A DNA stretch of 64,000 nucleotides from NCBI GenBank assembly GCA_963682055.1, contig OY821744.1, forward strand, positions 23,040,967-23,104,966, read 5' to 3'. Shown piece after piece: positions 1-12,600 of the stretch; within the stretch, counting starts at the first letter, position 1, and every line of letters starts with the position of its first letter. The DNA is from Primula veris (Eukaryota > Streptophyta > Magnoliopsida > Ericales > Primulaceae). The notes below the pieces were generated by a model that saw nothing but the letters and a program-made list of their open reading frames with translations, was not told the origin of the DNA and made no database searches. A program made the translations under genes and the position numbers.

Positions 1-1302
1 CCTGTCTTCAGCACCCTCTGTTGGTGCCATTTCATTAATGACCTTGATTTGCCATACCTCGATCATCCACCAAATTTAACTTTCTTAATATAATACAATC
101 TGCATTCTGCATAAACATTTTGTTTTATCGTCTCATCCACCCCATTGAAATATTTCCAAAGTCTTACAAACTGGGCATCATTTAGCAAGGCATGTCGTTC
201 ATTTACTATGTGATCAAATGTCTCTCTTGGTCTTGACTAGCTTGTAAAGTACTTTAGTAACTTAGCAAATCACTGTTATAGTCGGTACCTAAGTCAAGTG
301 AAAAAAAGAAAGTCATATTGGATTTTTGTTTGTTTAGTTTTCTTATCGTTTAGTAAGCAATGGAGCACATAAAACAGGACATCACTTGCACCTTTCTTAG
401 GACTTATAAGGAAGGGTAATACTAATGGAAGCAAAAAAAAAAAACAGATGAGAAGATGTTGCAGGAAAGACAACTTTGGGTAGTCGTGTTTTGGAGTACG
501 CGTACATATTTTCAGGTTGGACCTTCGAGCATGCTTGATGTCGATTTAAAATTGAACTTTGGGAGCATTCATGGGTGCCCCAAATGCTATTATGCTACAG
601 TATTCTTGTAAATAGGGAATTACAATTTGGGAGCATGCGAGAGGGAAGTTTATATCCCTACTGTGACACATACAGTCATACAGACAAAATGGAGAGCACA
701 TAGGCTGACAAAAGCAACAAATAGTTCCGACGCGGGAGGGTTCCTGATTCAAGAGAGGTGTTCAAAGATGAGACGCCAACAAGCCACTGCATCTTTTTCT
801 CTAAGTCCGAGACAGTATCCATTGGCATAGATACATCGTAGAAAAATGAGACGCAAAACCAATATCTATGACAAATATAATTCGCTTACTTTACACACAA
901 CAAAATGAGAACCTTAGGGAGAAGAAGTCACATTAAGGCTTTATATAATTCTTAACCTAAGGGCATCTCTTATTTGCTTATAAGTAGCCATCTCTACAGA
1001 GAATAAGAAAGAAGCAGCAAGAATAACTTTGAAAAGTTGTAATGGTTCGTCACTTCGACTCAGAACAATATTTAAATTAGTGTGCCAATAGAATTGATAT
1101 TCTTGTACTCGTCATTTCTGGGCAAGATTTACTTTCCACCCGAGGAAAGGTAGAAAAGGCCTTGCCGGGTCTTTTCTTTTTCCAGGTGATTTCCGCAATC
1201 ACACTTGGTATGTAATAAATGTTCAAAAAGATTATCATACACTTGTATGGATCACAACATAGAGATGCAGATAAAATAAAATGTCACCACTGAAGCCAAG
1301 TG
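1..1302. other. 3' flank of the permease gene, no firm gene
   Basis: This is the region downstream of the permease stop codon. It should hold that gene's 3' UTR, but I saw no convincing poly(A) signal. Two short coding-like stretches lie on the minus strand, at 63-236 (listed separately) and about 665-840. Neither has a recognisable family or a complete exon structure. The rest is A/T-rich with no repeat structure that I could see. Confidence 0.5.
63..236 (-). other. Possible terminal exon of an unrecognised gene
   Basis: On the minus strand a splice-acceptor-like AG (just above 236) is followed by 57 open codons ending in TGA at 63. The predicted peptide includes RETFDHIVNERHALLND and RLWKYFNGVDETI, a charged composition that looks more like protein than intron. 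I do not recognise the family. A second coding-like patch on the same strand, at about 665-840 (including SDLEKKMQWLVG), could be an upstream exon, but the join was not established. It may also be chance. Confidence 0.22.
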
Positions 1303-3614
1303 TTACTGTACATTACCCAAATTTTTAATGAGTTCTGAAAATATGACGATACCAGCAGCTCCGCCCACAAAAGATATAGTAAGCTTTCCTCCAGGAACTA
1401 ACTCCGGTAACTTGGGAAAATCTGATGAATCTTTTGAGTACCGGTCTGACCATGACATTACAGCAGGAAGAAGTCCAAATAGCACTAACACTACATTGAA
1501 GAAAGTGGTAGTAAACTAAATGAATGAAGTTCAATTGAAATGTTCTTCATTTTCCAATTTTTTGGATAAGTAAATAAATTTTGAGATTAATATAATTTTA
1601 TATTGTGCAGAGTACAATGTAATTTAATATTTATTAGCACTTTCATAATTAGCTAAAGTTCTATACCTAGTAATTAAGCACGACAATTGTTTGGTTATTA
1701 GACTCATTACTCATTTCAGTTAAGAAGGAAATCACCGTTATTATGGGTTCCTATTTCAGAAAAATAAAATAAAAAAATGAATGTCATTCTAGAACTTTGT
1801 TTGTTTATTTATTTTGTTTCTTTTGTTTCTTTTCTTTTTTTTCTTGTACATTTTTAAGTGTTTTAACATTACTATTGGTTCTTGCGACTAAATGTCTTGT
1901 TGGTATGAGTAGATACAATTTTTCAGAGGCATATTTTCTCAGCAGGGTTCGAACAGGTCTACAAGGAGTGATTGGCCTTGACCATAAGCTTCTATATTTG
2001 CGCAGCCTATCTTCTCGGAAAGATCAAAAGTAACTTTTATGCAAGGAAATTGGGGAAAATGGAACAATAAGTCAATAACTAATCTCAGGTTCAATTGTAA
2101 GACTACTTCCACGGTCAACCACAACCATGTCGAAGAGAATGAGAGCCAGAAAATGATCCTAATCTGGAATTGTAATAAATATTAACTAAGAATACTAGAC
2201 CAAAGTTCAAACATTTAAATACCTCCATATGTTCCTGCAAAATCTAATGCTTTGAAGAATATATCAGGGTCAAGAAGTGATAATATGAGTGGTGGAATCA
2301 AAGTAAGTAGATACGGTAGAGGCCTGCTCTGACCAGAAGGAAGCTTCAGCACTGCATATGTATAATTATCACATTTCAGAAAGCAATTTACTTCCATCAA
2401 AGGCATTTACATATAACAGCAAAAGAAAGTGTCGATAGTCATATTATTTGATATTTCAGCTCATTTAGATTAACCGTTGAACTTAAATAATTTTAAAAAG
2501 AAAAACTTAACTTATAATAGATACATGACTAAACGGATATGATTCTACTCTAAATAAACATAAAGCATGCAGTTGGTATAAATTGGCCATCAATTAACAG
2601 AAAATGAGATCTGTTGATGCTACGCTAGCCAAAGCAGGAAATTTTATAGGATATTGCATTTGCTCAGATCATAAGTCACTTGCCTAGTTATCAAAATAAA
2701 GACAAATCAAGAGAAGAAAAAGAGCATGGCTCGGCGCAATTGTAAGAAGCAAAAAGACTCACAGTCCGCAAGGAAATCAGCAAGCCCCAAAACAAATCCT
2801 ATGTACGAGGTTGCAATTGCAAGAAGCGAGAAAACCTCAATTATTGGCTGCACAATTGTAGAAGTAATAATTATGTATATGATTTGTAATTTAACACCAC
2901 TAAAATTTGGATTTCCAACTATAGAGTTGAAACCGTAAACAAAAATACTTTTGTCTATGAAGTTTATGTTGGTATGGTTTGCGTCTGCTCTTTGTTTAAG
3001 TGGTATTTTCTTCCTAAAAATGTAGCAGATGATGTTTTAGGGAGAAATGAATGATACGCTTCTCTTATCTATTTTTCTCACAGATTACAAATATTACCCC
3101 AACAAGTCCATTAGCAGATCGTAGTTGTTGCAATGGGTCAACAATTCTTTCAAAGTTTGGTTCAGAAATTGTGATGGAACCAAGAATAACAGCATCCCAA
3201 ACAAGAAACAAAGCAAGTGGGATTGCTGTACCTACAACAATTGCACTCCTACAGAATCACATATACTAAATCAGCCACCAAACCTTAAACAACCGACGAA
3301 TATCCCAAATATTTCTTATAATGAGCATGTAGACAAACTAAAGTTTGATATAAAAAGCACCAAATTTGTTACTAGTCATCATTAACCTAGGAAAGAATTA
3401 ATATAGTTTTCAGCATCCTTGACTGCCTACCAAATATTGTGGTTATGCATGGCTTAAAAGAAGAAATTCCTAATATTTCATGAAAATCATTCGCAGTCAT
3501 TCACCTAATGCAATAAGGGGCAATAGTTTTTATAGCAGAAATATGTATTGTGCTTATGTAGTAACAACTTGAACGTTGATCCTACTTTAATGAGCACATG
3601 ATCTGGCAAATACG

Positions 3615-3661
<47 letters not shown>

Positions 3662-6600
3662 TGTGTACATGTATCATTACTCTAATAGAACACCGTCAAA
3701 AAGAATAATCAAGAAAGATAAGGATTTCACCTCACTTTTGACAGGTTTCCTTCAAGATCTGTACAGAGGACAGGAACCACATTCTGGAAATTTGAAAAAC
3801 TACATAAATGTATGTAGATGTGGTTTCGATGTTGCAATATGTGCCGTGGTTAATAACAGAAGAATGCAGCAAGTACCTGATAAACAAAAGAGAGTGCAAT
3901 TATGGGAATACTGACAGGAACAGCTTCAAAGTTGGCCCTGAGAAGTGCATCCCAATGCAAGCCTCCACTTGCAACTACCTACAGAATATATGATGCATCT
4001 AAAAGTAAATAGTGACAGACCACAAAAGTAAATCAAATTCTAAGAGCCCGACTAATGTGCCGCGAGAACTTCACAAGGAGGAGCCAGGATTAGTGGGCAA
4101 TCAGAAAACAACAACTAAGATTACTTCAAATTTTAGCTGTGTACAACTTGTATGAAAATATTAATGCAAGAAGAAAATTTGAAGGATAACGGTGCATCAA
4201 GAATTTATGCTATCTTTTGTTTCAGGTTCATTTTTCAGGGTATACATAATTCGTCAAAGCACACTCAAAGGGTACGTAATAAACACAGTAGGACATAAGA
4301 GTTCATGAAGCAAGTGAGAATTACCACAAGAGCTGTAAAAGACGTGATGATTCCAAATATAAGAATGCCATTTACTGCCCCAATAACCCGCTGGCTGCAT
4401 GTAAAGTATGATATAAAAGGACAATAGAGGCTTCCTTTTAACAATAGTTGGGATTTTATGTTGGTTTTGGTACTATTTCGAATACAATAATTGAAAGGAC
4501 AATAAATAATAAGACAGGAAGGCAATGGAAATAACAATTTATTTCTCACAATTGGAATATGAATTACAATTCCTGACTCGTACAGAATTTAAATTTTACT
4601 AATTAAAAATTCCAGCCAGATTAATATAAATTATTAAACTGCTGGACTGAATTGTAATTGTTTGAAACAGCCAGACAGAATAGTATAATTACTAACTGCT
4701 GGACTGTTTTGACAATTAAAAAAACTGCCAGACAGAATAGTATAATTACTAAACTGCTGGACTGTTTCTGTAAATACAGAAAAGTAAATTACAGAATAGG
4801 AAAGGACTGAATTGAAATTACAGAAAACTAAAGGTACTGGAAAGTAAAGACAGAAAGTAAACAGTACGGAAAATAAAATACATAATGTAAAACAGTACTG
4901 AAATGAAAGAACAGAAAATTAAAGGTACTGAAATGAAAGAACAGAAATATAAAAAAGAGAGGCAACTGCTGGGCAGTTTCCCTTAAACAATATTTCCCGA
5001 ACCACCTTTAGAGGTTTCTGGTTTCGGGACTTTGTTCCTAAGGTACAACTCTTGTCACTGAGTGGCTCGTATGGAAACCGGCACCGAACCACAGGTCGAG
5101 CTGTTGGTGGTGCGGTTCTCTCTCTCTAATGTGTATGCTATGCTGTGAGTTGTGTGTTCTGGTGTGTTGAAATGAGAGGGGGAGGGCTGCCTTTTATAGC
5201 CTCTATAGAAACCGCAGCCATAATGTTGGTCATTAATTCTGGGAGTTACACCCCCAGAATCCGCTCAATTAATTCCTGAAACTGCTGCAATTTATTCTCA
5301 TCTATTGTTGGTGTTTCAGTTGCTGGAAACTCTAGGGACTGCTTTTGTATTTTATACAAAACTCTCATTTCGGATTTGGACCCAAGACCCAAGACCCAAG
5401 ACCCAAGACCCAAATCCCAAGCCCAAGCCCACGCCAGCGCCCGCGACCCGAGACACGAGCGAGCGTGTGTGGTACACACTAACCCATTCATGGGTATGTG
5501 GACTTTATTAGTTTAACAACTACATGGGTTGGTATGCTTTATATATTGTGAAATTGACCCTCAATTTTCCAATATGGGATTATATCAAATGGTTTTCCAT
5601 TACCATTTCGGTTTTTCCAGATTTGAGCTTTCGAGACACCAACTTTGAAGCCACTTTGTATTCACACCCATTCTCCGAATAGGTCATGTGATATACCGTT
5701 ACGAAGCTCGTCACACGGGCTACTCAAACACGTTGAGTACGGTATAAACAACTCAGCGCTGTCACATGAAATAATGACTCGAAGTTGGTCCAGTGACCAT
5801 TCGGAAACACCCATGTTTTTCACATGTTTTTCCAACAATCCCCCACATGAATGCAATTGGCTGAAAATAAAATGCTCCTAAATGCATACGAGAGAACCGC
5901 AAGAGTTCACTGCATAAGGACAGGTAGCGCGCGCCTTGAACCTGCCGTAGTGACGTAATCTCTGATATGCTACTATAGGGTAGCCTTTAAGCCTTGAACC
6001 CTTTAGCGTTTGTGCATACCAGGGTAATGCGCACACAGTGTCCTCTCTACACCACTTACTAAGCCCTTTGGTTGTTGTCCATATTTGGCCGTGGACTGCC
6101 ATGGCAAAATTCAGCCGAGTGCTCTAGTGATTTAGCCCATGGCTCATCACATAGTATCGGCCAACACACCCGTCATAGGTGATTTCAAGTCAAGGGTGTC
6201 CTGACTCACCCCTCTCGACCTTCGAGATACTTGTTTTCATTAAGAGCCTCATGCTCACCCTTAAGATGGTCTAGGTCTATCACTCTTTCATCCTAGAAAT
6301 GGGTTGGGAACTTAAGTTCCCGAGTGCTTTGTTCGGTCACCCTCACAGTTCGGTTTTCCCATTGAACCCGACGCTGAAGAATCCAGTTCGGGTTGGGTTG
6401 CCTCTGAGGAGGTTTCCAGTTTGATGGGCTTCAACCCCATTCCCCTCGATGAAACTTCAACTCCTACCTGAGTCAAGCCTTTTGTAAATGGATCCGCTAT
6501 ATTGTCTTTAGATCTCACAAAATCTAATGACACCACACCGTTAGCTAACAATTCTCTTACGGATTTATGTCTCCGACGAATATGTCGGGACTTTCCATTA

Positions 6601-9600
6601 TACATATGATCATGCGCCCGTCCAATAGCCGACTGACTATCGCAGTGCATGCTTATTGCTGGGACAGGTTTCGGCCACATTGGAATTCCTTCCAGAAAGC
6701 TTCTCAGCCAGTCAGCCTCTTCTGTTGCTAGATCCAATGCTATGAACTCGGATTCCATAGTTGATCTAGCTATGCAGGTCTGCTTGGATGATCTCCATGA
6801 GACAGCTGCTCCTCCCATCACGAACACATATCCGCTAGTGGATCGTGTACTGTTGGAATCCGAGATCCAGTTTGCATCAGAATACCCTTCCAGTACAGCT
6901 GGATATCTGGTATAATGCAACCCTCGGTCGGCTGTGTATCTCATGTATCTGAGAAGTCTCATGATGGCCTTCCAGTGTTCCTCATTGGGATTACTGGTAT
7001 ACCTACTCAGTCTACTCACTGAGTTGGCTATGTCTGGTCTAGTACAGTTCATGACGTACATCAGACTGCCAATTATTCGAGAATATTCCAATTGTCTCAC
7101 ACTCTCCCCAAAATTCTTTTTCAGGGTGGTTGAGATCTCTATCGGAGTTCTGGATGTAGCTCTACTATCTTTATCAAATTTGTCAAGCATAGTGAGTTTG
7201 AGATAGCGCATATCCGTCTGATGTCTTGGTAATTTTCATGCCAAGTATTACATCAGCGACACCCAAATCTTTCATCTCGAATTTTTGTGACAACATTTTC
7301 TTAGTGGAGTTGATGTTATCAATACTCCCTATTATAATCATGTCATCTACGTAGAGGCAGACTACCACGTAGTCCTTTTCATTTCCTTTTACGTAGACGC
7401 ATTTGTCACACTCGTTTATCCGAAAACCGTTTGATAGCATCACTCTATCAAATTTTTCGTGCCATTGTTTAGGTGCTTGTTTAAGTCCATATAAGGATTT
7501 CACAAGTTTACACACCTTGTGCGCTTTACCTGGAACTACAAACCCATCCGGTTGTTCCATGTAAATCTCCTCTTCTAGTTCACCATTCAAGAACGCCGTC
7601 TTAACATCCATTTGATGTATTTCCAGATCGAACAGTGCCGCGAGAGCAATGACTATCCGGATTGACGTCTTCCTGGAGACAGGAGCATAGGTGTCGAAAT
7701 AGTCGACACTTTCGGTTTGTCTAAAACCTTTCACTACAAGCCTCGCCTTGTATTTCTCGATCGTTCCGTCGAGCTTTCTCTTCCTCTTGAAGATTCACTT
7801 GTGTCCTAGTGGCTTACACCCAGGTGGTAAATCCACTAGTTCCCAAGTGTGATTTTGTAAGATCGATTCAACCTCATTGTTGATCGCCTCCTCCCAATAT
7901 TGAGCTTCCGGGGATGACATTGCTTGTTTTAATGTCGCTGGTTCGCCTTCTATCATGAAGGTTACAAAATCTGGACCGAAAGTCGTTTCCTTTCTAGCCC
8001 TTTTACTACGTCGAGGCTCTTCTTCTACTTCTTCCAACGGTTCACTTGCCCCCACATTTTTCTCACTGTTTGACTCCTCAGTCTCTACAGTTATGGAAGA
8101 CTTGCGGGGAAAGATCTCCTCGAAGAAAGAAGCTTCTCGAGCTTCGATGATAGTATCTACATGCACATCGGGATTATCCGACTTGTGCACGAGAAAACGA
8201 TAAGCACTACTATTGTGTGCATATCCTATGAACACACAGTCTACCATCTTCGGCCCTATTCTCGTTTTTTTCGGAAGCGAGACAAGGACCTTCGCAAGAC
8301 AACCCCAAACCCTTAAGAATTTATAGCTCAGCCGATGGCTTTTCCATAGTTCATAAGGTGGTTTATCACGCTTCTTATGCGGTAGCTTGTTCAATACATA
8401 ATTGGCGGAAAGCAGCGCTTCCCCCCACATGTTCTGGGGTAACCCAGAACTTATTAACATATCATTCATCATTTCCTTGAGCGTTCTATTTTTACGCTCG
8501 GCAACCCCATTCTGCCCCGGAGAGTATGGGGCTGTGGTTTGATGTATAATGCCATTTTCTGCGCTTATCTGCGCAAACGATGCCTCGTATTCACCGCCTC
8601 TATCACTCCTCAACATTTTAATCTTTTTATTGAGTTGATTTTCTACTTCGGTCTTATAAAGAGCGAATTTCTCTACTGCTTCGTCTTTACTTCTCATTAA
8701 GTAGACATAGCAGTATCTAGTACAGTCATCTATAAACGTGATGAAATACTTTTTCCCTCCTCGCGTTTGTATAAACTTTAAGTCGCATACATCCGTGTGT
8801 ATTAGACCGAGTGGTTCAGTACTTCGTTCAATATGTTGATACGAAGACTTGGTTAATTTTGCCTCAACACAAACCTCACATTTATATTGTTTATCAAATG
8901 CAAAATTAGGCAGTAGATTCAGTGATATTAATTTCTTCATAGAACTTGAATTCACATGACCTAATCTACCATGCCATAAATTAAATGAATCGCAAGAATA
9001 AGCAAAAGAAGTTTTATTAGCCACTTGGGCAACATTAACGATTACATTATTCTTGGTACTGGCCTCAGCCTTAGTACCCTCAATAGCAGACTCGGCTTTA
9101 GGAGCCGGAGTACCAACATTTAATTTAAACATGCCGTTGGTCATATAGCCACGGCCTACGTACATTCCATTTAAGGTGATTACAATTTTAGCAGATTCAA
9201 AAACAAGTTTAAATCCTTTGTTCACCATAACAGACCCGGAAACCAGATTCTTGCAAATTTCCGGCACATGGAGCACGCCATTTAGTGTGAGCTCCTTTCC
9301 CAATGTCATCTTCAGCAGCACGGTTCCTTTTCCTTCCACCCTGGAAGTAGCCGAGTTCCCCATGAAGCAGCTCTCATTGTCCACGGCCGTATAGGTCTTG
9401 AACATCCATTTGCTGGCACAGATGTGACTGGTGGCGCCTGTGTCCAGCCACCATTCCTTTGGGTTGCTCCCCACCAGGTTCACTTCAGAAACCACAGCAC
9501 TCAGGTGCATGTAGTCTTGTCCAGCATCATCTCCTCCCTCAGCCACATTTGCCTGAGCAGGTGCCCTCTTCCTCCCTTTCCCTTGGAACTTCCTCTTTGG

Positions 9601-12600
9601 GGGGGATTTGGGCTTGTCGATGCGCATCTTACAATCCACGGCACGATGGCCCGGTTTGTTGCACACAAAGCAATCTCCCATGAATTTCTTCTTGAGAGAA
9701 GCACCGACACCGCTGTCAAAGCGTTTCCGCTTAGACACAGCGTCCTCAACCACATGGGCCTTGACAACCGCGTTGCCTGCTCCTCCACCGCCTTTCCTTT
9801 CGGATCGGCGGTTGCTTTGCTCAACATTGAGCCTCTCAATGAGTCCCTCCAAGGTCATAGCCTTTCGCTTGTGTTTCAGGTAGTTTTGAAACTCTTTCCA
9901 AGAAAGTGGCAGTTTCTCAATCATTAATGCCACTTGGAAAGGTTCGTTGATAACTAGCCCTTCAACCTCAAGACTATGGTATATGAGTTAGAGTTCCTCA
10001 ACCTGCTCGATGACACTCTTCCCATCAGTCATCATATTCTCATGAAAGTCCGTGACGACAAATTTCTTTGCGCCAGCGTTATTCACTTTGTACTTTCTTT
10101 CGAGATACTCCCAAAGCTCCTTCGCAGAAGCCTTGGGCTCGAATACACTGAAGAGTGTGTTATCCAGAGCACACAGGATGTAGTTCCGGCATAGGTAGTC
10201 GCCGTGTTTCTACGCTTCCACCGCCGAAACCGTCTGCACGTCCTCATCGTCCTCGCTTAGGACGGGTGCAAACTCCTTAAGAAACCGGGTCAGATTAAGG
10301 GCAGTTAAGTAAAACAGCATCTTTTGCTGCCAACGTTTGAAGTTGTTGCCCCTAAACTTTTCCGGCTTCTCTAAATGAGAGGTTGGCAACACTGGCATAG
10401 ACGGCGTTGCCGGAGCCTTGCCCTTTGCCCTGGCTGCAGCCACAAGCGCTGCCTTGGCCGCAGCCTTAGCAGCAGCCTGTGCTGCGGCCGCAGCCGCAGC
10501 CATAGCATCAGCCTCTGCCGCAGCGGCGTCGGCCGCAGCCTTTGCCGCAGCAGCTTCGGCCTGAGCCTGAGCACCCCCACTCGCAACGCTCGCATTGTTA
10601 TGGCTACTGCCAATCACAAGTGCGCCCTGCACGTCTCCCGAAGGAACGGTGGGTGTTTGATCCTCATTAGTCATCTGAAATGACAAAATTATCCCGTTTA
10701 GTTTCTCGCAAGAAAACTAAATTCTTAATCGCAAATACTAATTATAACTTAATTAGTTTGCCTCAAAAGAATAAAACAACAAAAAGATATTCTAGCGTGA
10801 AAATCAAATCACTTTTGATTTCACTAAGAATTCTTTATAGTATTCTAGAATAAAAGACTAAAACCAATTCGGATTTATTCTATGTGCAAATTTCAATTTC
10901 TAGTAAACTAGCAATGATTTTGCGAGAATAAAACCCGAGATGTCAACAGAATAAAATAAAAGAAAAAGTACTTTTCTTTTCGAAATTAGTAAAACCAAAA
11001 AATACTATTGTTTAAGATTGTTGGTTTTGGTACTATTTCGAATACAATAATTGAAAGGACAATAAATAATAAGACAGGAAGGCAATGGAAATAACAATTT
11101 ATTTCTCACAATTGGAATATGAATTACAATTCCTGACTCGTACAGAATTTAAATTTTACTAATTAAAAATTCCAGCCAGATTAATATAAATTATTAAACT
11201 GCTGGACTGAATTGTAATTGTTTGAAACAGCCAGACAGAATAGTATAATTACTAACTGCTGGACTGTTTTGACAATTAAAAAAACTGCCAGACAGAATAG
11301 TATAATTACTAAACTGCTGGACTGTTTCTGTAAATACAGAAAAGTAAATTACAGAATAGGAAAGGACTGAATTGAAATTACAGAAAACTAAAGGTACTAG
11401 AAAGTAAAGACAGAAAGTAAACAGTACGGAAAATAAAATACAGAATGTAAAACAGTACTGAAATGAAAGAACAGAAAATTAAAGGTACTGAAATGAAAGA
11501 ACAGAAATATAAAAAAGAGAGGCAACTGCTGGGCAGTTTCCCTTAAATAATATTTCCCGAACCACCTTTAGAGGTTTTTGGTTTCGGGACTTTGTTCCCA
11601 AGGTACAACTCTTGTCACTGAGTGGCTCGTATGGAAACGGCACCGAACCACAGGTCGAGCTGTTGGTGGTGCGGTTCTCTCTCTCTAATGTGTATGCTAT
11701 GCTGTGAGTTGTGTGTTCTGGTGTGTTGAAATGAGAGGGGGAGGGCTGCCTTTTATAGCCTCTATAGAAACCGCAGCCATAATGTTGGTCATTAATTCTG
11801 GGAGTTACACCCCCAGAATCCGCTCAATTAATTCCTGAAACTGCTGCAATTTATTCTCATTTATTGCTGGCGTTTCAGTTGCTGAAAACTCTCAACTCTC
11901 GGGACTGCTTTTGTATTTTATACAAAACTCCCATTTCGGATTTGGACCCAAGACCCAAATCCCGCGCCCGCGACCCGCGCCCGCGACCCGCGACACGAGC
12001 GAGCGCGTGTGGTACACACTAACCCATTCATGGGTATGTGGACTTTATTAGTTTAACAACTATAAGGGTTGGCATGCTTTATATGTTGTGAAATTGACCC
12101 TCAATTTCCAATATGGGATTATATCAAATGGTTTTCCATTACCATTTCGGTTTTTCTAGATTTGAGCTTTCGAGACACCAACTTTGAAGCCACTTTGTAT
12201 TCACACCCATTCTCCGAATAGGTCATGTGATATACCGTTACGAAGCTCGTCACACGGGCTACTCAAACACATTGAGTACGGTATAAACAACTCAGCGCTG
12301 TCACATGAAATAATGACTCGAAGTTGGTCCAGTGACCATTCGGAAACACCCATGTTTTTCACATGTTTTTCCAACATTTTACTCTACGATAGAGCTAACT
12401 AGTGTAACAAATAAGAAAGAAGAAAAGAAAAACAAGTAATATGTCCAAGCACCTTTTCTTGTCGTGTGTGTATGTTGGTAAACATCTCTTTTCAATTAGA
12501 CCAATTGTAATCTTCATTATGTTAATGACAAGCTCTCATAAAAAAGACTGATTTGCGTCTCAAAAATTGATGATAGCCTATCTTTGATATTGTCCACTAA

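Larger units (their letters stand above)
4454..12381 (-). mobile_element. Copia LTR retrotransposon in permease intron 7
   Basis: This is a complete element with two LTRs (4459-5837 and 11019-12376), both reading TGTTGG to CCAACA on the plus strand, and flanked by a 5-bp target duplication TTTTA (4454-4458 and 12377-12381). The interior carries gag, protease, integrase, reverse transcriptase and RNase H on the minus strand. The order is integrase before RT, which defines Ty1/Copia. A purine-rich tract abuts the 3' LTR at 5838. I could not recognise a standard initiator-methionine primer site beside the 5' LTR. The LTRs differ by roughly twenty substitutions plus short indels in a GC-rich tract, suggesting a fairly recent insertion. 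It lies in the same orientation as the host gene. A Tork-like lineage is possible but not established. Confidence 0.97.

Noticed and set aside
5246..5511. Short open frames on both strands in the LTR
   Set aside because: They depend on the heptamer repeat in the Copia LTR, are not kept in the other LTR copy, and have no motif.
9424..9927. 167-codon open frame on the plus strand inside the Copia gag region
   Set aside because: It is the shadow of the gag-pol frame on the opposite strand, whose zinc knuckle and protease motifs are unmistakable.
10371..10683. Open frames in several registers with Arg/Leu-rich or Cys/Ser-rich products
   Set aside because: They arise from the GCN-rich Ala tract of Gag read in other frames. 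Composition follows the repeat and there is no family signal.
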